Source: Shimia_B sp038528385
GTDB lineage: Bacteria > Pseudomonadota > Alphaproteobacteria > Rhodobacterales > Rhodobacteraceae
Reading direction: 5' to 3'
NCBI GenBank assembly: GCA_038528385.1
Contig: JBCBET010000003.1
Coordinates: forward strand, 124,001-188,000
Length of the DNA: 64,000 nucleotides
Shown: piece by piece, positions 49,516-58,459 of the stretch
Numbering within the stretch: the stretch's first letter is position 1
Layout of the letters: every line of letters begins with the position of its first letter
Translations under genes and position numbers: made by a program
Notes under the pieces: model-generated
Database searches by the model: none
Seen by the model: only the letters and a program-made list of their open reading frames with translations
What the model was told of the DNA's origin: nothing

Positions 49516-50265
49516 TCACAGTTTCCAGCCGCTGTGGAGGCACGCGATGCCCTGGCTGAGATTGCGGTACTTGGCGTTCTCGAAGCCCGCGGCGCGGACC
49601 ATGGCGAGGAACGTCTCCTGGTCCGGGAACTTGCGGATGCTCTCCACCAGGTACTGGTAGCTGTCGCGATCCCCGGTGATGAGGCGGCCCATCTCCGGGA
49701 TCACGTTGTAGCTGTAGGCGTCGTAGGCCGCCTGCAGCGCCGGATTGGGCAGCTGGCTGAATTCCAGCACCATGAGGCGGCCGCCGGGTTTGAGCACGCG
49801 GAAGGCTTCGCGCAGTGCCTCCTCCGGGCGGGTCACGTTCCGGATGCCGAAGCTGATCGTGTAGACGTCGAAGCTTGCGTCCTCGAAGGGCAGCGCCATG
49901 GCGTCGCCCACGATCCAGTCGAGCTGCCCGGCCATGCGCTCCGCCTCCGCGCGGCTCCGGCCTTCCACGAGCATGCCTTCGGTAAGGTCGAGGACCGTGG
50001 CGTGGCCCGCGCCTGCGCGCGCGAGGAAGCGGAACGCGATATCGCCCGTGCCGCCGGCCACGTCCAGGAGCCGCTGCCCGCGGCGCGGCGCGAGCCAGTC
50101 CATCATCGCCTCTTTCCAGAGCCGGTGGATGCCCGCGCTCATGACGTCGTTCATGACGTCGTATTTCGAGGCCACGGAGGTGAATACCCCTCGCACGCGC
50201 CCGGCCTTTTCGCCTTCCGGCACGGTCTCGTTGCCGAAATGGGTGGTGGTGTCGTTCTCTGTCAT
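49516..50265 (-). CDS. ubiE: Ubiquinone/menaquinone biosynthesis C-methyltransferase UbiE
   Basis: 249 residues from the ATG at 50263-50265. FTSVASKYDVMNDVMSAGIH (about 28-47) and LLDVAGGTGDIAF (about 65-77, SAM motif I) are diagnostic, with FGIRNVTRPEEALREAFRVL near 140. It methylates the quinone ring using S-adenosylmethionine. It begins the ubiE-ubiB-lpsB-kynU run and is divergent from the hypothetical membrane gene at 50352. An upstream extension to 50328 is in frame but not family-like. Confidence 0.96.
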   Translation of the reverse strand: MTENDTTTHFGNETVPEGEKAGRVRGVFTSVASKYDVMNDVMSAGIHRLWKEAMMDWLAPRRGQRLLDVAGGTGDIAFRFLARAGAGHATVLDLTEGMLVEGRSRAEAERMAGQLDWIVGDAMALPFEDASFDVYTISFGIRNVTRPEEALREAFRVLKPGGRLMVLEFSQLPNPALQAAYDAYSYNVIPEMGRLITGDRDSYQYLVESIRKFPDQETFLAMVRAAGFENAKYRNLSQGIACLHSGWKL

Positions 50266-50351
50266 GGAGATGCGGCTTTGCCCAAGTCTTGTCCAAGTCG
50301 TGATATATGCCGGGAAATGAAAGAACAAACGTGTAAACGTGGAAGGGCAGT

Positions 50352-51005
50352 GTGGCGATGGCGGGCGGTCTTTTGTGGACAGCTTCGAGCGCGCTGGCGT
50401 TTTGCCTTCTCATCGCCTGGTGGTGGGTGGGCCTCGACGGGTTGCGGCGCGCGCTCGGTCACGTGATCCGCTTCGTGCGGGCGGCGGCGCCTGCACGGTC
50501 CTCTACGTCACCCCGCGCGTCACCCCAAGCGACGAACTCCGCAACCACCCCTGCGACGTCCTCGGCACCGCCCCCTGCGATGCCGGGCGGGCCGCGCCAT
50601 CTGATCCTGCCGCTGAGCCTCGGGGCCCGCGCGGCGGGAACGCTCCTGGCCGTCGCGCTTCTCTACATGCTCAACCTTCATTCCGACGGGCCGGTCTCCT
50701 CCCCGGTGCCGCGGCCCTATTTCTGGGAGGTCTACACGCTGGCCAGCGGGCTCCTGGCGTGGTTTCTCAGCTACCTGTGGACCTACGCGCTCTCGCTCGA
50801 GGGTTACCGGCTCAGCGTGCCGACCTGGGTCTTCGGCGCGCGCGAGCTCGATCTGCGGGAGCTCGTGCGCGTGGAGGAGGCGGGCGCGCTCAAGCTCCGG
50901 CTTCACTTCAAGGGCGGCACCAGCGCGGCGGTACTGAAATTCGTGCGCGGGCGCGACGCGCTCCTGCGGCGGCTGGAGGCGCACGCGGCCCGGGCCGCGC
51001 CCTGA
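50352..51005 (+). CDS. Membrane protein of unknown function with PH-like C-terminus
   Basis: 217 residues from the GTG at 50352 (GGAAGGG upstream); an ATG at 50358 is equally possible. A first helix (ASSALAFCLLIAWWWVGL) is followed by a Ser/Pro/Ala-rich linker and two more helices (about 95-112 and 125-145). The C-terminal part (YRLSVPTWVFGARELDLREL onward) has the strand pattern of a bacterial PH-like domain. I do not recognise the family further. It is upstream of mutM by 70 bp. Confidence 0.65.
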   Translation: MAMAGGLLWTASSALAFCLLIAWWWVGLDGLRRALGHVIRFVRAAAPARSSTSPRASPQATNSATTPATSSAPPPAMPGGPRHLILPLSLGARAAGTLLAVALLYMLNLHSDGPVSSPVPRPYFWEVYTLASGLLAWFLSYLWTYALSLEGYRLSVPTWVFGARELDLRELVRVEEAGALKLRLHFKGGTSAAVLKFVRGRDALLRRLEAHAARAAP

Positions 51006-51075
51006 GGCGCGCGCATCTTGTGGCGTACCGGCGCTCTTGCTAGCCCGGATGCCATGATTGCTGAGCCCGCCGTCT

Positions 51076-51927
51076 ATGCCTGAACTGCCGGAAGTGGAGA
51101 CCGTCCGCCGGGGGCTCCTTCCGGTGATGGAGGGGGTGCGGATCGCGCGCGCCGAGGTGAACCGCCCCGACCTGCGGTGGCCGCTGCCCGCGCGCATGGC
51201 CGCGCGGCTCACCGGGCAGCGTGTGCTGCGGCTCGTGCGGCGGTCGAAATACATCCTGGCCGACCTGGGCAGCGGGGAGACGCTCCTCGTCCACCTGGGC
51301 ATGTCCGGCCGGATGCTCATTTCCGGCGCGGAGGTGGGCGGGTTCTATCACGCCCATCCGGCTCCGGCGACGCACGACCACGTGGTGCTCCACATGGAAA
51401 ACGGCGCGCGGATCACGTTCAACGATGCGCGGCGCTTCGGGCACATGGACCTCTGGCCCACCCCCGATATCGAGGGCCACTGGCTGGTGGAAAGCCTCGG
51501 CCCCGAGCCCCTGGGCAACGGCTTCGACGAAGACTACCTCGCGGGCAGGCTCCGCGGGAAGAACACGCCCATCAAGTCCGCGCTCCTCGATCAGCGCGTG
51601 GTGGCGGGGCTCGGCAACATCTACGTCTGCGAGGTGCTCCACCGCGCGCGCATCTCGCCCCGCCGCAAGGCCGGCAACCTGAGCGCCAAGCGCGCCGGCG
51701 CGCTCGTGCCCATCATTCGCGACGTCCTCGGCGAGGCTATCGAGGCCGGGGGATCGTCGCTCCGCGACTACCGCCAGGCCGACGGGGAGCTGGGCTATTT
51801 CCAGCACACCTTCCGCGTCTATGATCGGGAGGGCGCCGCCTGCGTCGCAGAAGGCTGCACCGGGCGCGTGAAACGAATAGTGCAATCGGGGCGGTCGAGC
51901 TTCTACTGCCCCACCTGTCAACGCTAA
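51076..51927 (+). CDS. mutM: Formamidopyrimidine-DNA glycosylase
   Basis: 283 residues from the ATG at 51076, giving the required MPELPEVETVRRGL terminus whose Pro2 is the catalytic nucleophile and Glu3 the acid. KYILADLGSGETLLVHLGMS near 58 contains the conserved Lys, and the C-terminal zinc finger has four cysteines (ACVAEGC..YCPTC). It removes 8-oxoguanine and ring-opened purines from DNA. An in-frame ATG at 51058 must be rejected because it would bury Pro2. Confidence 0.97.
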   Translation: MPELPEVETVRRGLLPVMEGVRIARAEVNRPDLRWPLPARMAARLTGQRVLRLVRRSKYILADLGSGETLLVHLGMSGRMLISGAEVGGFYHAHPAPATHDHVVLHMENGARITFNDARRFGHMDLWPTPDIEGHWLVESLGPEPLGNGFDEDYLAGRLRGKNTPIKSALLDQRVVAGLGNIYVCEVLHRARISPRRKAGNLSAKRAGALVPIIRDVLGEAIEAGGSSLRDYRQADGELGYFQHTFRVYDREGAACVAEGCTGRVKRIVQSGRSSFYCPTCQR

Positions 51928-51937
51928 GGAGAGCGCC

Positions 51938-52714
51938 ATGGCCTACGAGACGATCGAATACGAGATCGACGACCACGTCGCGGTGATCACGCTGAACCGG
52001 CCCGAGGCGCTCAACGCGCTCAATTCCCGGCTCATGGGCGAGCTGGCCGAGGCGCTGCGGGAGGCCGACGAGGCCAAGAAGGTGCGCGCCATCGTGATCA
52101 CGGGCTCCGAGAAGGCGTTCGCCGCCGGGGCCGACATCTCCGAGATGGCCGGCAAGGACTTCGTCGATGTCTACGGGGAGGATCTCTTCGTGCGCGAGGC
52201 CGAGGTCATCATGGCCGTGCGCAAGCCCATCATCGCCGCCGTCTCCGGCTATGCGCTGGGCGGGGGCTGCGAGCTCGCCATGATGTGCGATTTCATCGTC
52301 TGCTCGGAAAGCGCCAAGTTCGGCCAGCCGGAGATCAATCTCGGCGTGATCGCGGGCATCGGCGGCAGCCAGCGGCTGACGCGGTTCGTGGGCAAGTCGA
52401 AGAGCATGGACATGCACCTCACCGGCCGCTTCATGGATGCCGAGGAGGCGGAACGGTCGGGCCTCGTCAGCCGGGTCTTTCCCACCGACAAGCTCCTGGG
52501 CGAGGCCAAGGCCATCGCCGCCAAGATCGCCGAAAAGAGCATGCCCTCCGTCATGGCGGCCAAGGAGGCGGTGAACCGCTCCTACGAGACCACGCTCCGG
52601 GAGGGGCTCATCTTCGAGCGGCGTCTCTTCCACGCGCTCTTTGCGACGCATGACCAGACCGAGGGCATGGAGGCCTTCCTGGCCAAGCGGGAGCCGCGCT
52701 TCCGCGACAAGTGA
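51938..52714 (+). CDS. Enoyl-CoA hydratase
   Basis: 258 residues. The crotonase fold shows AAGADISEMAG (about 67-77) and ALGGGCELAMMCDF (about 105-118), whose glycines make the oxyanion hole. The two catalytic glutamates lie in GGCELAMM and GQPEINLGVIAGIGG. It hydrates trans-2-enoyl-CoA in fatty-acid beta-oxidation. It begins 11 bp after mutM with GGAGAG upstream, so the two are probably co-transcribed in the conserved mutM-enoyl-CoA hydratase-rpsT order. Confidence 0.95.
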   Translation: MAYETIEYEIDDHVAVITLNRPEALNALNSRLMGELAEALREADEAKKVRAIVITGSEKAFAAGADISEMAGKDFVDVYGEDLFVREAEVIMAVRKPIIAAVSGYALGGGCELAMMCDFIVCSESAKFGQPEINLGVIAGIGGSQRLTRFVGKSKSMDMHLTGRFMDAEEAERSGLVSRVFPTDKLLGEAKAIAAKIAEKSMPSVMAAKEAVNRSYETTLREGLIFERRLFHALFATHDQTEGMEAFLAKREPRFRDK

Positions 52715-52888
52715 GGGCCCGGCGCGGCGACCAGCGGACGCTTGCGTAAACCCCGGGCCCGCTCTATACGGCGCGCCTGACATGCGCGTGCAGCCCGCTC
52801 AAGGCTCGAATCGTCCCGGCGACCGACGTTCCGGTGGGCAGTGCACGCATCCGAATTCTGACGCTGACCCAAGGAAGGGACATCACCC

Positions 52889-53152
52889 ATGGCCAATACG
52901 CCCCAGTCCAAGAAGCGCGCCCGCCAGCAGGAGCGCCGCACCGCCGTCAACAAGGCGCGCCGTTCCCGCATCCGCACCTATCTCCGCAAGGTGGAAGAGG
53001 CGATCGCCTCCGGCGACTCGGCCGCGGCCGCGGAGGCTCTGAAAACCGCCCAGCCCGAGCTCATGCGCGGCGTGACCAAAGGGGTGTATCACAAAAACAC
53101 CGCTTCCCGGAAAATGTCGCGACTGGTCTCGCGGGTGAAGGCGATGGGCTGA
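52889..53152 (+). CDS. rpsT: 30S ribosomal protein S20
   Basis: 87 residues, highly basic. MANTPQSKKRARQQERR and VNKARRSRIRTYLRKVEEAI are the S20 signature, and KGVYHKNTASRKMSRLVSRV closes it. S20 binds 16S rRNA early in small-subunit assembly. The ribosome site is AAGGAAGGG (52873-52881). A strong terminator follows at 53204. In many alphaproteobacteria rpsT lies just before dnaA, as here. Confidence 0.98.
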   Translation: MANTPQSKKRARQQERRTAVNKARRSRIRTYLRKVEEAIASGDSAAAAEALKTAQPELMRGVTKGVYHKNTASRKMSRLVSRVKAMG

Positions 53153-53203
53153 GTCGCTCACCGCGACTCACGACCAAATCCGCCGGGTGGAACACAATTT
53201 TCG

Positions 53204-53228
53204 AAAGCGCCGTTTTGCGGCGCTTTTT
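53204..53228 (+). terminator. Rho-independent terminator of rpsT
   Basis: AAAGCGCCG (53204-53212) pairs with CGGCGCTTT (53218-53226) over a 5-base loop, ending in a T-run. It is 51 bp after the rpsT stop. Confidence 0.92.
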
Positions 53229-53631
53229 GCATTTTTCACGCCTTCGATCAGGTCAACAGATTCCTTTTGAGCTTTTTTTGAGTCAAGAGAATTGAACGGT
53301 TGTCGGCGGCTCGGCGAAGCCACTAGTTTCTTTGAGCGAGTCATCGTCTGGGGGGACATGGCGCTCTGAACCGAAGGGTGTGACGGATTGCGATCCGACC
53401 TTCCGAGCGTACCTCCGGCGCGGCGTGGCAGCGTCGTCCGGTTGACGGGATGATCCTGGGGGATCGTTCCGTATGTCCAGAAAACACGGGGAAGCCACCG
53501 GTCCGTTGTGGCAACCTCCCTTGCCGGCACAGGCGAGGGACGGCGCCCCTGTTTCATCGACTTGGCCTGCGGCGAGCCGCCCCTGTCCGCTGGGGGCACC
53601 GAAGAAATTGTAAAAAAGCGAGAGATACTCG
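53229..53631. other. Gene-free region upstream of dnaA
   Basis: About 400 bp without a convincing gene. It begins AT-rich, then becomes GC-rich. CcrM-type GANTC sites lie at 53151-53155, 53165-53169, 53280-53284 and 53338-53342. I looked for clustered DnaA boxes (TTATCCACA and one-mismatch forms) and saw none, so I cannot call this the origin. It must hold the dnaA promoter. Confidence 0.5.
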
Positions 53632-55017
53632 ATGACGCAAGATGCCTGGGGGACCGTGAAAGAAAGCCTGAAATCCTCGGTGGGAATGAGCGCTTTCAAC
53701 ACGTGGATCAAACCACTGAAATTCTCGGAGGCACGCGACGGGGTCGCCACCCTCATCGCCCCCACGGCCTATGCAGGCACCTACGTGAACCGCAACTTCG
53801 GCGACGATATCGTGCACGGGTTCCGCGCCCACGGCGTCACGGTGGAACGGGTCACCTTCGACGTCTCCAGCCAGGGCGCGCAGCCCGCCAACGGCCAGCG
53901 CGCCGCCACCGCGACCCTCGACGACGAGGATGAGGAAGACCGCGACGAGGCCCTGGGAGAGGACGCGCGCTTGTCCATGGGCGGGGGTAAGCTCGATCCC
54001 AAATACACCTTCGACCGCTTCATCGTCGGCAAGCCCAACGAGCTCGCCTATGCCGCCGCGCGCCGTGTCGCCGAGGGCGGCGAGGTCACGTTCAACCCGC
54101 TCTTCCTCTATGGCGGGGTGGGGCTCGGCAAGACCCACCTGATGCAGGCCATCGCCCACGAACTCCGCGTGAACGATCCCGATCTCAAGGTGCTCTACCT
54201 GTCGGCGGAGCAGTTCATGTACCGCTTCGTGCAGGCGCTCCGCGAGAAGCGCATGATGGATTTCAAGCTGCTCTTTCGCAACGCCGACGTGCTCATGGTC
54301 GATGACGTTCAGTTCATCGCCGGAAAGGACAGCACGCAGGAAGAGTTCTTCCACACGTTCAACGCGCTCGTGGACCAGGGCAAGCAGATCATCATCACCG
54401 GCGACCGCGCCCCGGGCGAGATCAAGCAGCTCGAGGATCGCATCGCCTCGCGCCTGCAATCGGGCCTCGTGGTCGATCTGCATCCCACCGATTTCGAACT
54501 CCGCCTCGGTATCCTGCATTCGAAGGTGGAGCTTTATCGCAAATCCTATCCCGGCCTCGTCATCCAGGAGGGCGTGATCAAGTTCCTCGCCCACCGCATC
54601 TCCACCAATGTGCGGGTGCTCGAGGGGGCGCTCACGCGGCTCTTCGCCTTCGGCTCCCTCGTGGGGCGGGAGATCACCATGGACCTCGTGCAGGAATGCC
54701 TCGTGGACGTCCTGCGCGCCTCGGACCGCAAGACCACCGTGGAGGAGATCCAGCGCAAGGTGGCCGAGCACTACAATATCCGCCTCTCCGACATGCTGGG
54801 GCCCAAACGGTCGCGCAACCTCGCCCGCCCGCGGCAGGTGGCGATGTATCTGTCCAAGAAGATGACCACGCGCAGCCTGCCCGACATCGCGCGGCGCTTC
54901 GGCGGGCGCGACCACACCACGGTCATGCACGGCGTCAAGAAGATCGAGGAACTCATGGTCCAGGACAGCCAGATGGCCGACGACCTCGAGATGCTGCGCC
55001 GCGCGCTGGAAGCCTGA
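53632..55017 (+). CDS. dnaA: Chromosomal replication initiator DnaA
   Basis: 461 residues. Domain I is at the N-terminus (AFNTWIKPLKFSEA), an acidic linker lies around 95-115, the AAA+ core has Walker A YGGVGLGKTHLMQA (about 160-173) and Walker B VLMVDDVQFIAG near 223, and domain IV ends with RFGGRDHTTVMHGVKKIEEL near 425, the DnaA-box reader. It opens the origin with bound ATP. dnaN starts 187 bp downstream on the same strand. Confidence 0.98.
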   Translation: MTQDAWGTVKESLKSSVGMSAFNTWIKPLKFSEARDGVATLIAPTAYAGTYVNRNFGDDIVHGFRAHGVTVERVTFDVSSQGAQPANGQRAATATLDDEDEEDRDEALGEDARLSMGGGKLDPKYTFDRFIVGKPNELAYAAARRVAEGGEVTFNPLFLYGGVGLGKTHLMQAIAHELRVNDPDLKVLYLSAEQFMYRFVQALREKRMMDFKLLFRNADVLMVDDVQFIAGKDSTQEEFFHTFNALVDQGKQIIITGDRAPGEIKQLEDRIASRLQSGLVVDLHPTDFELRLGILHSKVELYRKSYPGLVIQEGVIKFLAHRISTNVRVLEGALTRLFAFGSLVGREITMDLVQECLVDVLRASDRKTTVEEIQRKVAEHYNIRLSDMLGPKRSRNLARPRQVAMYLSKKMTTRSLPDIARRFGGRDHTTVMHGVKKIEELMVQDSQMADDLEMLRRALEA

Positions 55018-55129
55018 CCCGCACCAAGAGCTGCAGCCGATAACGGACCCGCGCGCTTGGGCGGAAAGGGCCGCGCGCGCAAAACCGCGGCGCGCCCGTC
55101 ACGCGGCGCCTATTTCGCGCCATAAGGGC

Positions 55130-55157
55130 TTGCCAGAGGCGCGCGAGGGGGTAGTGT
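55130..55157 (+). promoter_or_regulatory. Possible promoter of dnaN
   Basis: TTGCCA (55130-55135) and TAGTGT (55152-55157) with a 16-bp spacer, 47 bp before the dnaN ATG, within the 187-bp dnaA-dnaN gap. A candidate only. Confidence 0.3.
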
Positions 55158-55204
55158 CGCAGCCCCGGGCCAGAGGGTCCGGAGCGGGGACGAAGAGGCC
55201 AATT

Positions 55205-56323
55205 ATGAAGCTCAGCATCGAACGCGGCACGCTGTTGAAGGCCGTGTCCCAGGCGCAATCCGTGGTCGAACGGCGCAACACGATCCCGATCCTGGCCAAT
55301 GTGCTGATCGAGGCGGACGGGAACACCGTGAGCTTCCGCGCCACCGATCTCGACATCGAGGTGGTGGACAAGGCCGAGGCCATGGTGGAACGCGCGGGCG
55401 CCACGACGGTGAGTGCGGTGACGCTCCACGAAATCGTGCGCAAGCTGCCCGATGGCGCGCTCGTTTCGTTGTCTGACGATGGCACGCGCGGGCGGCTCAC
55501 GGTGGAGGCGGGGCGCTCGAACTTCAACCTCGCCACGCTGCCCAAGGAGGACTTCCCCGTGATGACCTCCTCGGAATACACGGCCAACTTCACCTGCCCC
55601 GCCCCCACGCTGCGCCGCCTCTTCGACAAGTCGAAATTCGCGATTTCCACGGAGGAGACGCGCTACTACCTCAACGGCGTCTACATGCACGTGGCCGAGG
55701 GCGGCGAGGGCCGCTCGCTCCGCTGCGTGGCCACCGACGGCCACCGGCTCGCGCGCATCGACGCGGAGCTGCCGGCGGAGGCCGAGGCCATGCCCGGCGT
55801 CATCGTGCCGCGCAAGACCGTGGGCGAGCTGCGCAAGCTCCTCGATGACGACGAGGCGGAGATCTCCGTGAGCGTGAGCGAAACCAAGGTGCGCTTCGCC
55901 ACCGACAAGGTGACGCTGACCTCCAAGGTCATCGACGGCACGTTCCCCGATTACATGCGGGTGATCCCCACCTCCAACACGCGCCGGCTCGAGGTGGATG
56001 CCGGCGAGTTCGCCCAGGCCGTGGACCGCGTGGCCACCGTGAGCTCCGAACGCTCCCGCGCGGTGAAGCTCCAGCTCGACGAGGACCGGCTCGTCCTGTC
56101 CGTCAACGCGCCCGACAGCGGTGCCGCGGAGGAAGAGCTCGGCGTGGCCTATGGCGACGAAAAGCTCGAGATCGGCTTCAACGCCAAATACCTGCTCGAG
56201 ATCGCGAGCCAGGTGGATCGCGAGAACGCGGTCTTCCTTTTCAACTCCGCCGGGGACCCCACGCTGATGCGTGAGGGAACCGATGAGAGCGCGGTCTACG
56301 TCGTCATGCCCATGCGCGTGTGA
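55205..56323 (+). CDS. dnaN: DNA polymerase III sliding clamp, beta subunit
   Basis: 372 residues from the ATG at 55205, as usual for DnaN. MKLSIERGTLLKAVSQAQSV, the domain-2 stretch KSKFAISTEETRYYLNGVYM and the C-terminus TLMREGTDESAVYVVMPMRV define the three-domain clamp; the PMRV tail is part of the hydrophobic cleft that binds polymerases. It encircles DNA as a dimer. An in-frame extension upstream to 55130 is not family-like. recF follows after 55 bp. Confidence 0.98.
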   Translation: MKLSIERGTLLKAVSQAQSVVERRNTIPILANVLIEADGNTVSFRATDLDIEVVDKAEAMVERAGATTVSAVTLHEIVRKLPDGALVSLSDDGTRGRLTVEAGRSNFNLATLPKEDFPVMTSSEYTANFTCPAPTLRRLFDKSKFAISTEETRYYLNGVYMHVAEGGEGRSLRCVATDGHRLARIDAELPAEAEAMPGVIVPRKTVGELRKLLDDDEAEISVSVSETKVRFATDKVTLTSKVIDGTFPDYMRVIPTSNTRRLEVDAGEFAQAVDRVATVSSERSRAVKLQLDEDRLVLSVNAPDSGAAEEELGVAYGDEKLEIGFNAKYLLEIASQVDRENAVFLFNSAGDPTLMREGTDESAVYVVMPMRV

Positions 56324-56378
56324 CGACGCCGGAATTGCCTCCGGCGGAAGTACATTTGCACAAAGAAGGGGCGGGTCG

Positions 56379-57467
56379 GTGCTTTATGTCGAGCATCTGA
56401 CGCTGTCCCATTTCAGGTCCCACAAGGTGGCGCGTATGGCGCTCGATGGGCGGCCTGTCGTTCTGTACGGGCCGAACGGGGCGGGCAAGACGAACGTGCT
56501 CGAGGCCGTGTCCCTTCTCTCGCCCGGGCGAGGCCTCAGGCGCGCGGGGGCCGAGGACATGACCCGGCAGCCCGACGCGATCGGCTGGAAGATCATCGCC
56601 GCCGCGGGCGGCCACGAGATCGAGACATGGTCGGAAGGCGGCGCGGCGCGGCAGGTGCGCATCGACGGCAAGGCCGCGACGCAGGCATCGCTGGGAGAGC
56701 TTTTGCGCGTGCTCTGGCTCATCCCCGCCATGGACCGGCTCTGGATCGAGGGGGCCGAGGGGCGGCGGCGGTTTCTCGACCGCATGACGCTCAGCTTTCA
56801 TCCCGAGCACGGCGAGGCCTCGCTCACCTACGAAAAGGCCATGCGGGAGCGCAACAGGCTCCTCAAAGAGCACGTGGCGGACCCGGCCTGGTACCGCGCG
56901 CTCGAGGGGCAGATGGCCGAGGCCGGGGAGGCGATCATCGCGGCGCGGGCCTCCGCGCTCCGTGCGCTTTCGACGGCGCAGGATGACGCGGAGACGGCAT
57001 TTCCAACCGCCGATCTCGTGATCACCCATGCCGAAGGCGATCTGCCGGAAAGCGCAGAGCACCTTTCGGAGGCGTGGTCAAAAACGCGGCGGCGCGACCT
57101 CGCCGCGGGGCGCACCCTCATCGGACCTCACCGCGTGGACATGGAGGGCACCTACCGCGCCAAGGGCATCGGTGCGCGGGCGGCCTCCACGGGGGAGCAG
57201 AAGGCGCTCCTCGTGTCGCTCATCCTGGCCAATGCGCGGGCGCTTGCGGCGGAGATCGGCACCCCTCCGCTGCTGCTCCTCGACGAGGTGGCGGCCCATC
57301 TCGACCAGGGGCGGCAGGCCGCGCTTTATGACGAGATCTGCGCCCTCGGTGCGCAGGCCTGGATGACGGGGACCGGCGCGGAGCTCTTCACCGCCATGGG
57401 TCCCCGCGCGCAGTACTTCGAGGTCGCCGAGGAGGGCGGCATGTCGGAGCTGCGCGCGGGGGTGTAA
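56379..57467 (+). CDS. recF: DNA replication and repair protein RecF
   Basis: 362 residues from a GTG at 56379 with AAGAAGGGG upstream. LTLSHFRSH at the N-terminus, Walker A LYGPNGAGKTNVLEAVSLL (about 27-45), the ABC signature ASTGEQKALLVSLILANAR near 268 and Walker B PPLLLLDEVAAHLDQGRQ near 297 identify it. RecF helps RecOR load RecA at gaps. gyrB, normally next in order, is displaced by about 1 kb of repeats and pseudogene. Confidence 0.97.
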   Translation: MLYVEHLTLSHFRSHKVARMALDGRPVVLYGPNGAGKTNVLEAVSLLSPGRGLRRAGAEDMTRQPDAIGWKIIAAAGGHEIETWSEGGAARQVRIDGKAATQASLGELLRVLWLIPAMDRLWIEGAEGRRRFLDRMTLSFHPEHGEASLTYEKAMRERNRLLKEHVADPAWYRALEGQMAEAGEAIIAARASALRALSTAQDDAETAFPTADLVITHAEGDLPESAEHLSEAWSKTRRRDLAAGRTLIGPHRVDMEGTYRAKGIGARAASTGEQKALLVSLILANARALAAEIGTPPLLLLDEVAAHLDQGRQAALYDEICALGAQAWMTGTGAELFTAMGPRAQYFEVAEEGGMSELRAGV

Positions 57468-57503
57468 CGATCGCCCTGCGCCCCCGGCGGCCCCACGGCG
57501 CCC

Positions 57504-57547
57504 GGTGCACAGAGCGTACACATGCCGTACACAACGCGTATGCACGC
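57504..57547. repeat. 11-bp direct repeats (iteron-like) after recF
   Basis: Units CGTACACATGC (57515-57525), CGTACACAACG (57526-57536) and CGTATGCACGC (57537-57547) are head to tail, and a weaker fourth unit (GGTGCACAGAG, 57504-57514) precedes them. The 11-bp period is close to one helical turn, so a protein could bind all on one face. A CCCGTTAACGGG palindrome lies at 57574-57585. The function is unknown. Confidence 0.65.
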
Positions 57548-57553
57548 TCTTAC

Positions 57554-58366
57554 TTGCGGCGCGACCCTCAGAACCCGTTAACGGGCCTGTCATCAGGCCT
57601 GTGCACGGAGGTCTTTGCGTGTCGCGGGGGCTCTCCTTTGGCTCTGACCTGCGCGCGGCGAGGCCAGGATTTCGGGACTGTGTTTTTGCCCGAGGGCCCG
57701 CCAGCGTGGCCGGTGTCCATTTCAGTCTGCCGGGCAGACACCCCGGCCACGAATTGGACGCTGGGCAATCGGACGCTCACGTTCCCGAGCACGCGCCTCG
57801 TCCGCGGGGCCTTCGAGCTGCTGCTCAATCTCAAGGAGATCGAGGACATCCTCGCCTGTGACGCGAGCATTGGCCTCGCGCTCGTGCGCCCGACACTGCT
57901 GTCGAAGGCAGAGGCGGACCGGCTCTTCGCCCTCTGCGCGGGCTTTGCCATGGAAAACGCGCCTAGGGGCCCATGGCGGCTATCCCGACACGATGGCCCT
58001 CGCCAACGCCCTGGACGACATGGTCAGCGCTTGGCAGCCGCTGTCCTTGATCGCGGGCCCTAGGAACCCGGTGAGCACCCTGACGCGGCTCGGCTCGAAG
58101 GTCCTCAACAGGAGGGTGCAGTCTCTTGTGAGCCTGTCGGCGGGCTATCCGAACCTTGTGGCTCGTCCCTCGTCACCTGGCTCTACAAGCAGATCGAGAA
58201 GCCGATCACCGTCTTCAGCACCACGACCTCCCCCGGCGACCTCTATGACGCGGTGCAGTCGAACGGGGACGTCACCGCCAAGGAGATCGTCTTTGACGGC
58301 CATGCCCGGGCGCCGGGCGCGCGGGGCGGCTACAGCGTCGCCGGGCCGGGGGCGATGGCGTTCTAA
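57554..58366 (+). pseudogene. Frameshifted gene of unknown family between recF and gyrB
   Basis: Protein-like sequence runs in one frame to about 57962 (RGAFELLLNLKEIEDILACD), then in another to about 58158 (GGYPDTMALANALDDMVSAW and LGSKVLNRRVQSLVSLSAGY), then returns to the first frame up to the TAA at 58364-58366 (LVTWLYKQIEKPITVFSTTT; GDLYDAVQSNGDVTAKEIVF). Two opposite frameshifts therefore break one gene of roughly 270 codons. I do not recognise the family. The 5' end is uncertain. The shifts should be confirmed before treating it as dead, since both could be sequencing errors. Confidence 0.6.
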
Positions 58367-58459
58367 GGTTGTGCAATAGCTCGCAAAAACGCGCGCAGGC
58401 AGCGTGACATCGGCGGCCGGAAACCGTATAAATCGGAAGGAAAAGAAGAAGGGCAGCGC

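Noticed and set aside
53153..53631. oriC upstream of dnaA
   Set aside because: No cluster of DnaA boxes was found by eye, so proximity to dnaA alone is not enough.
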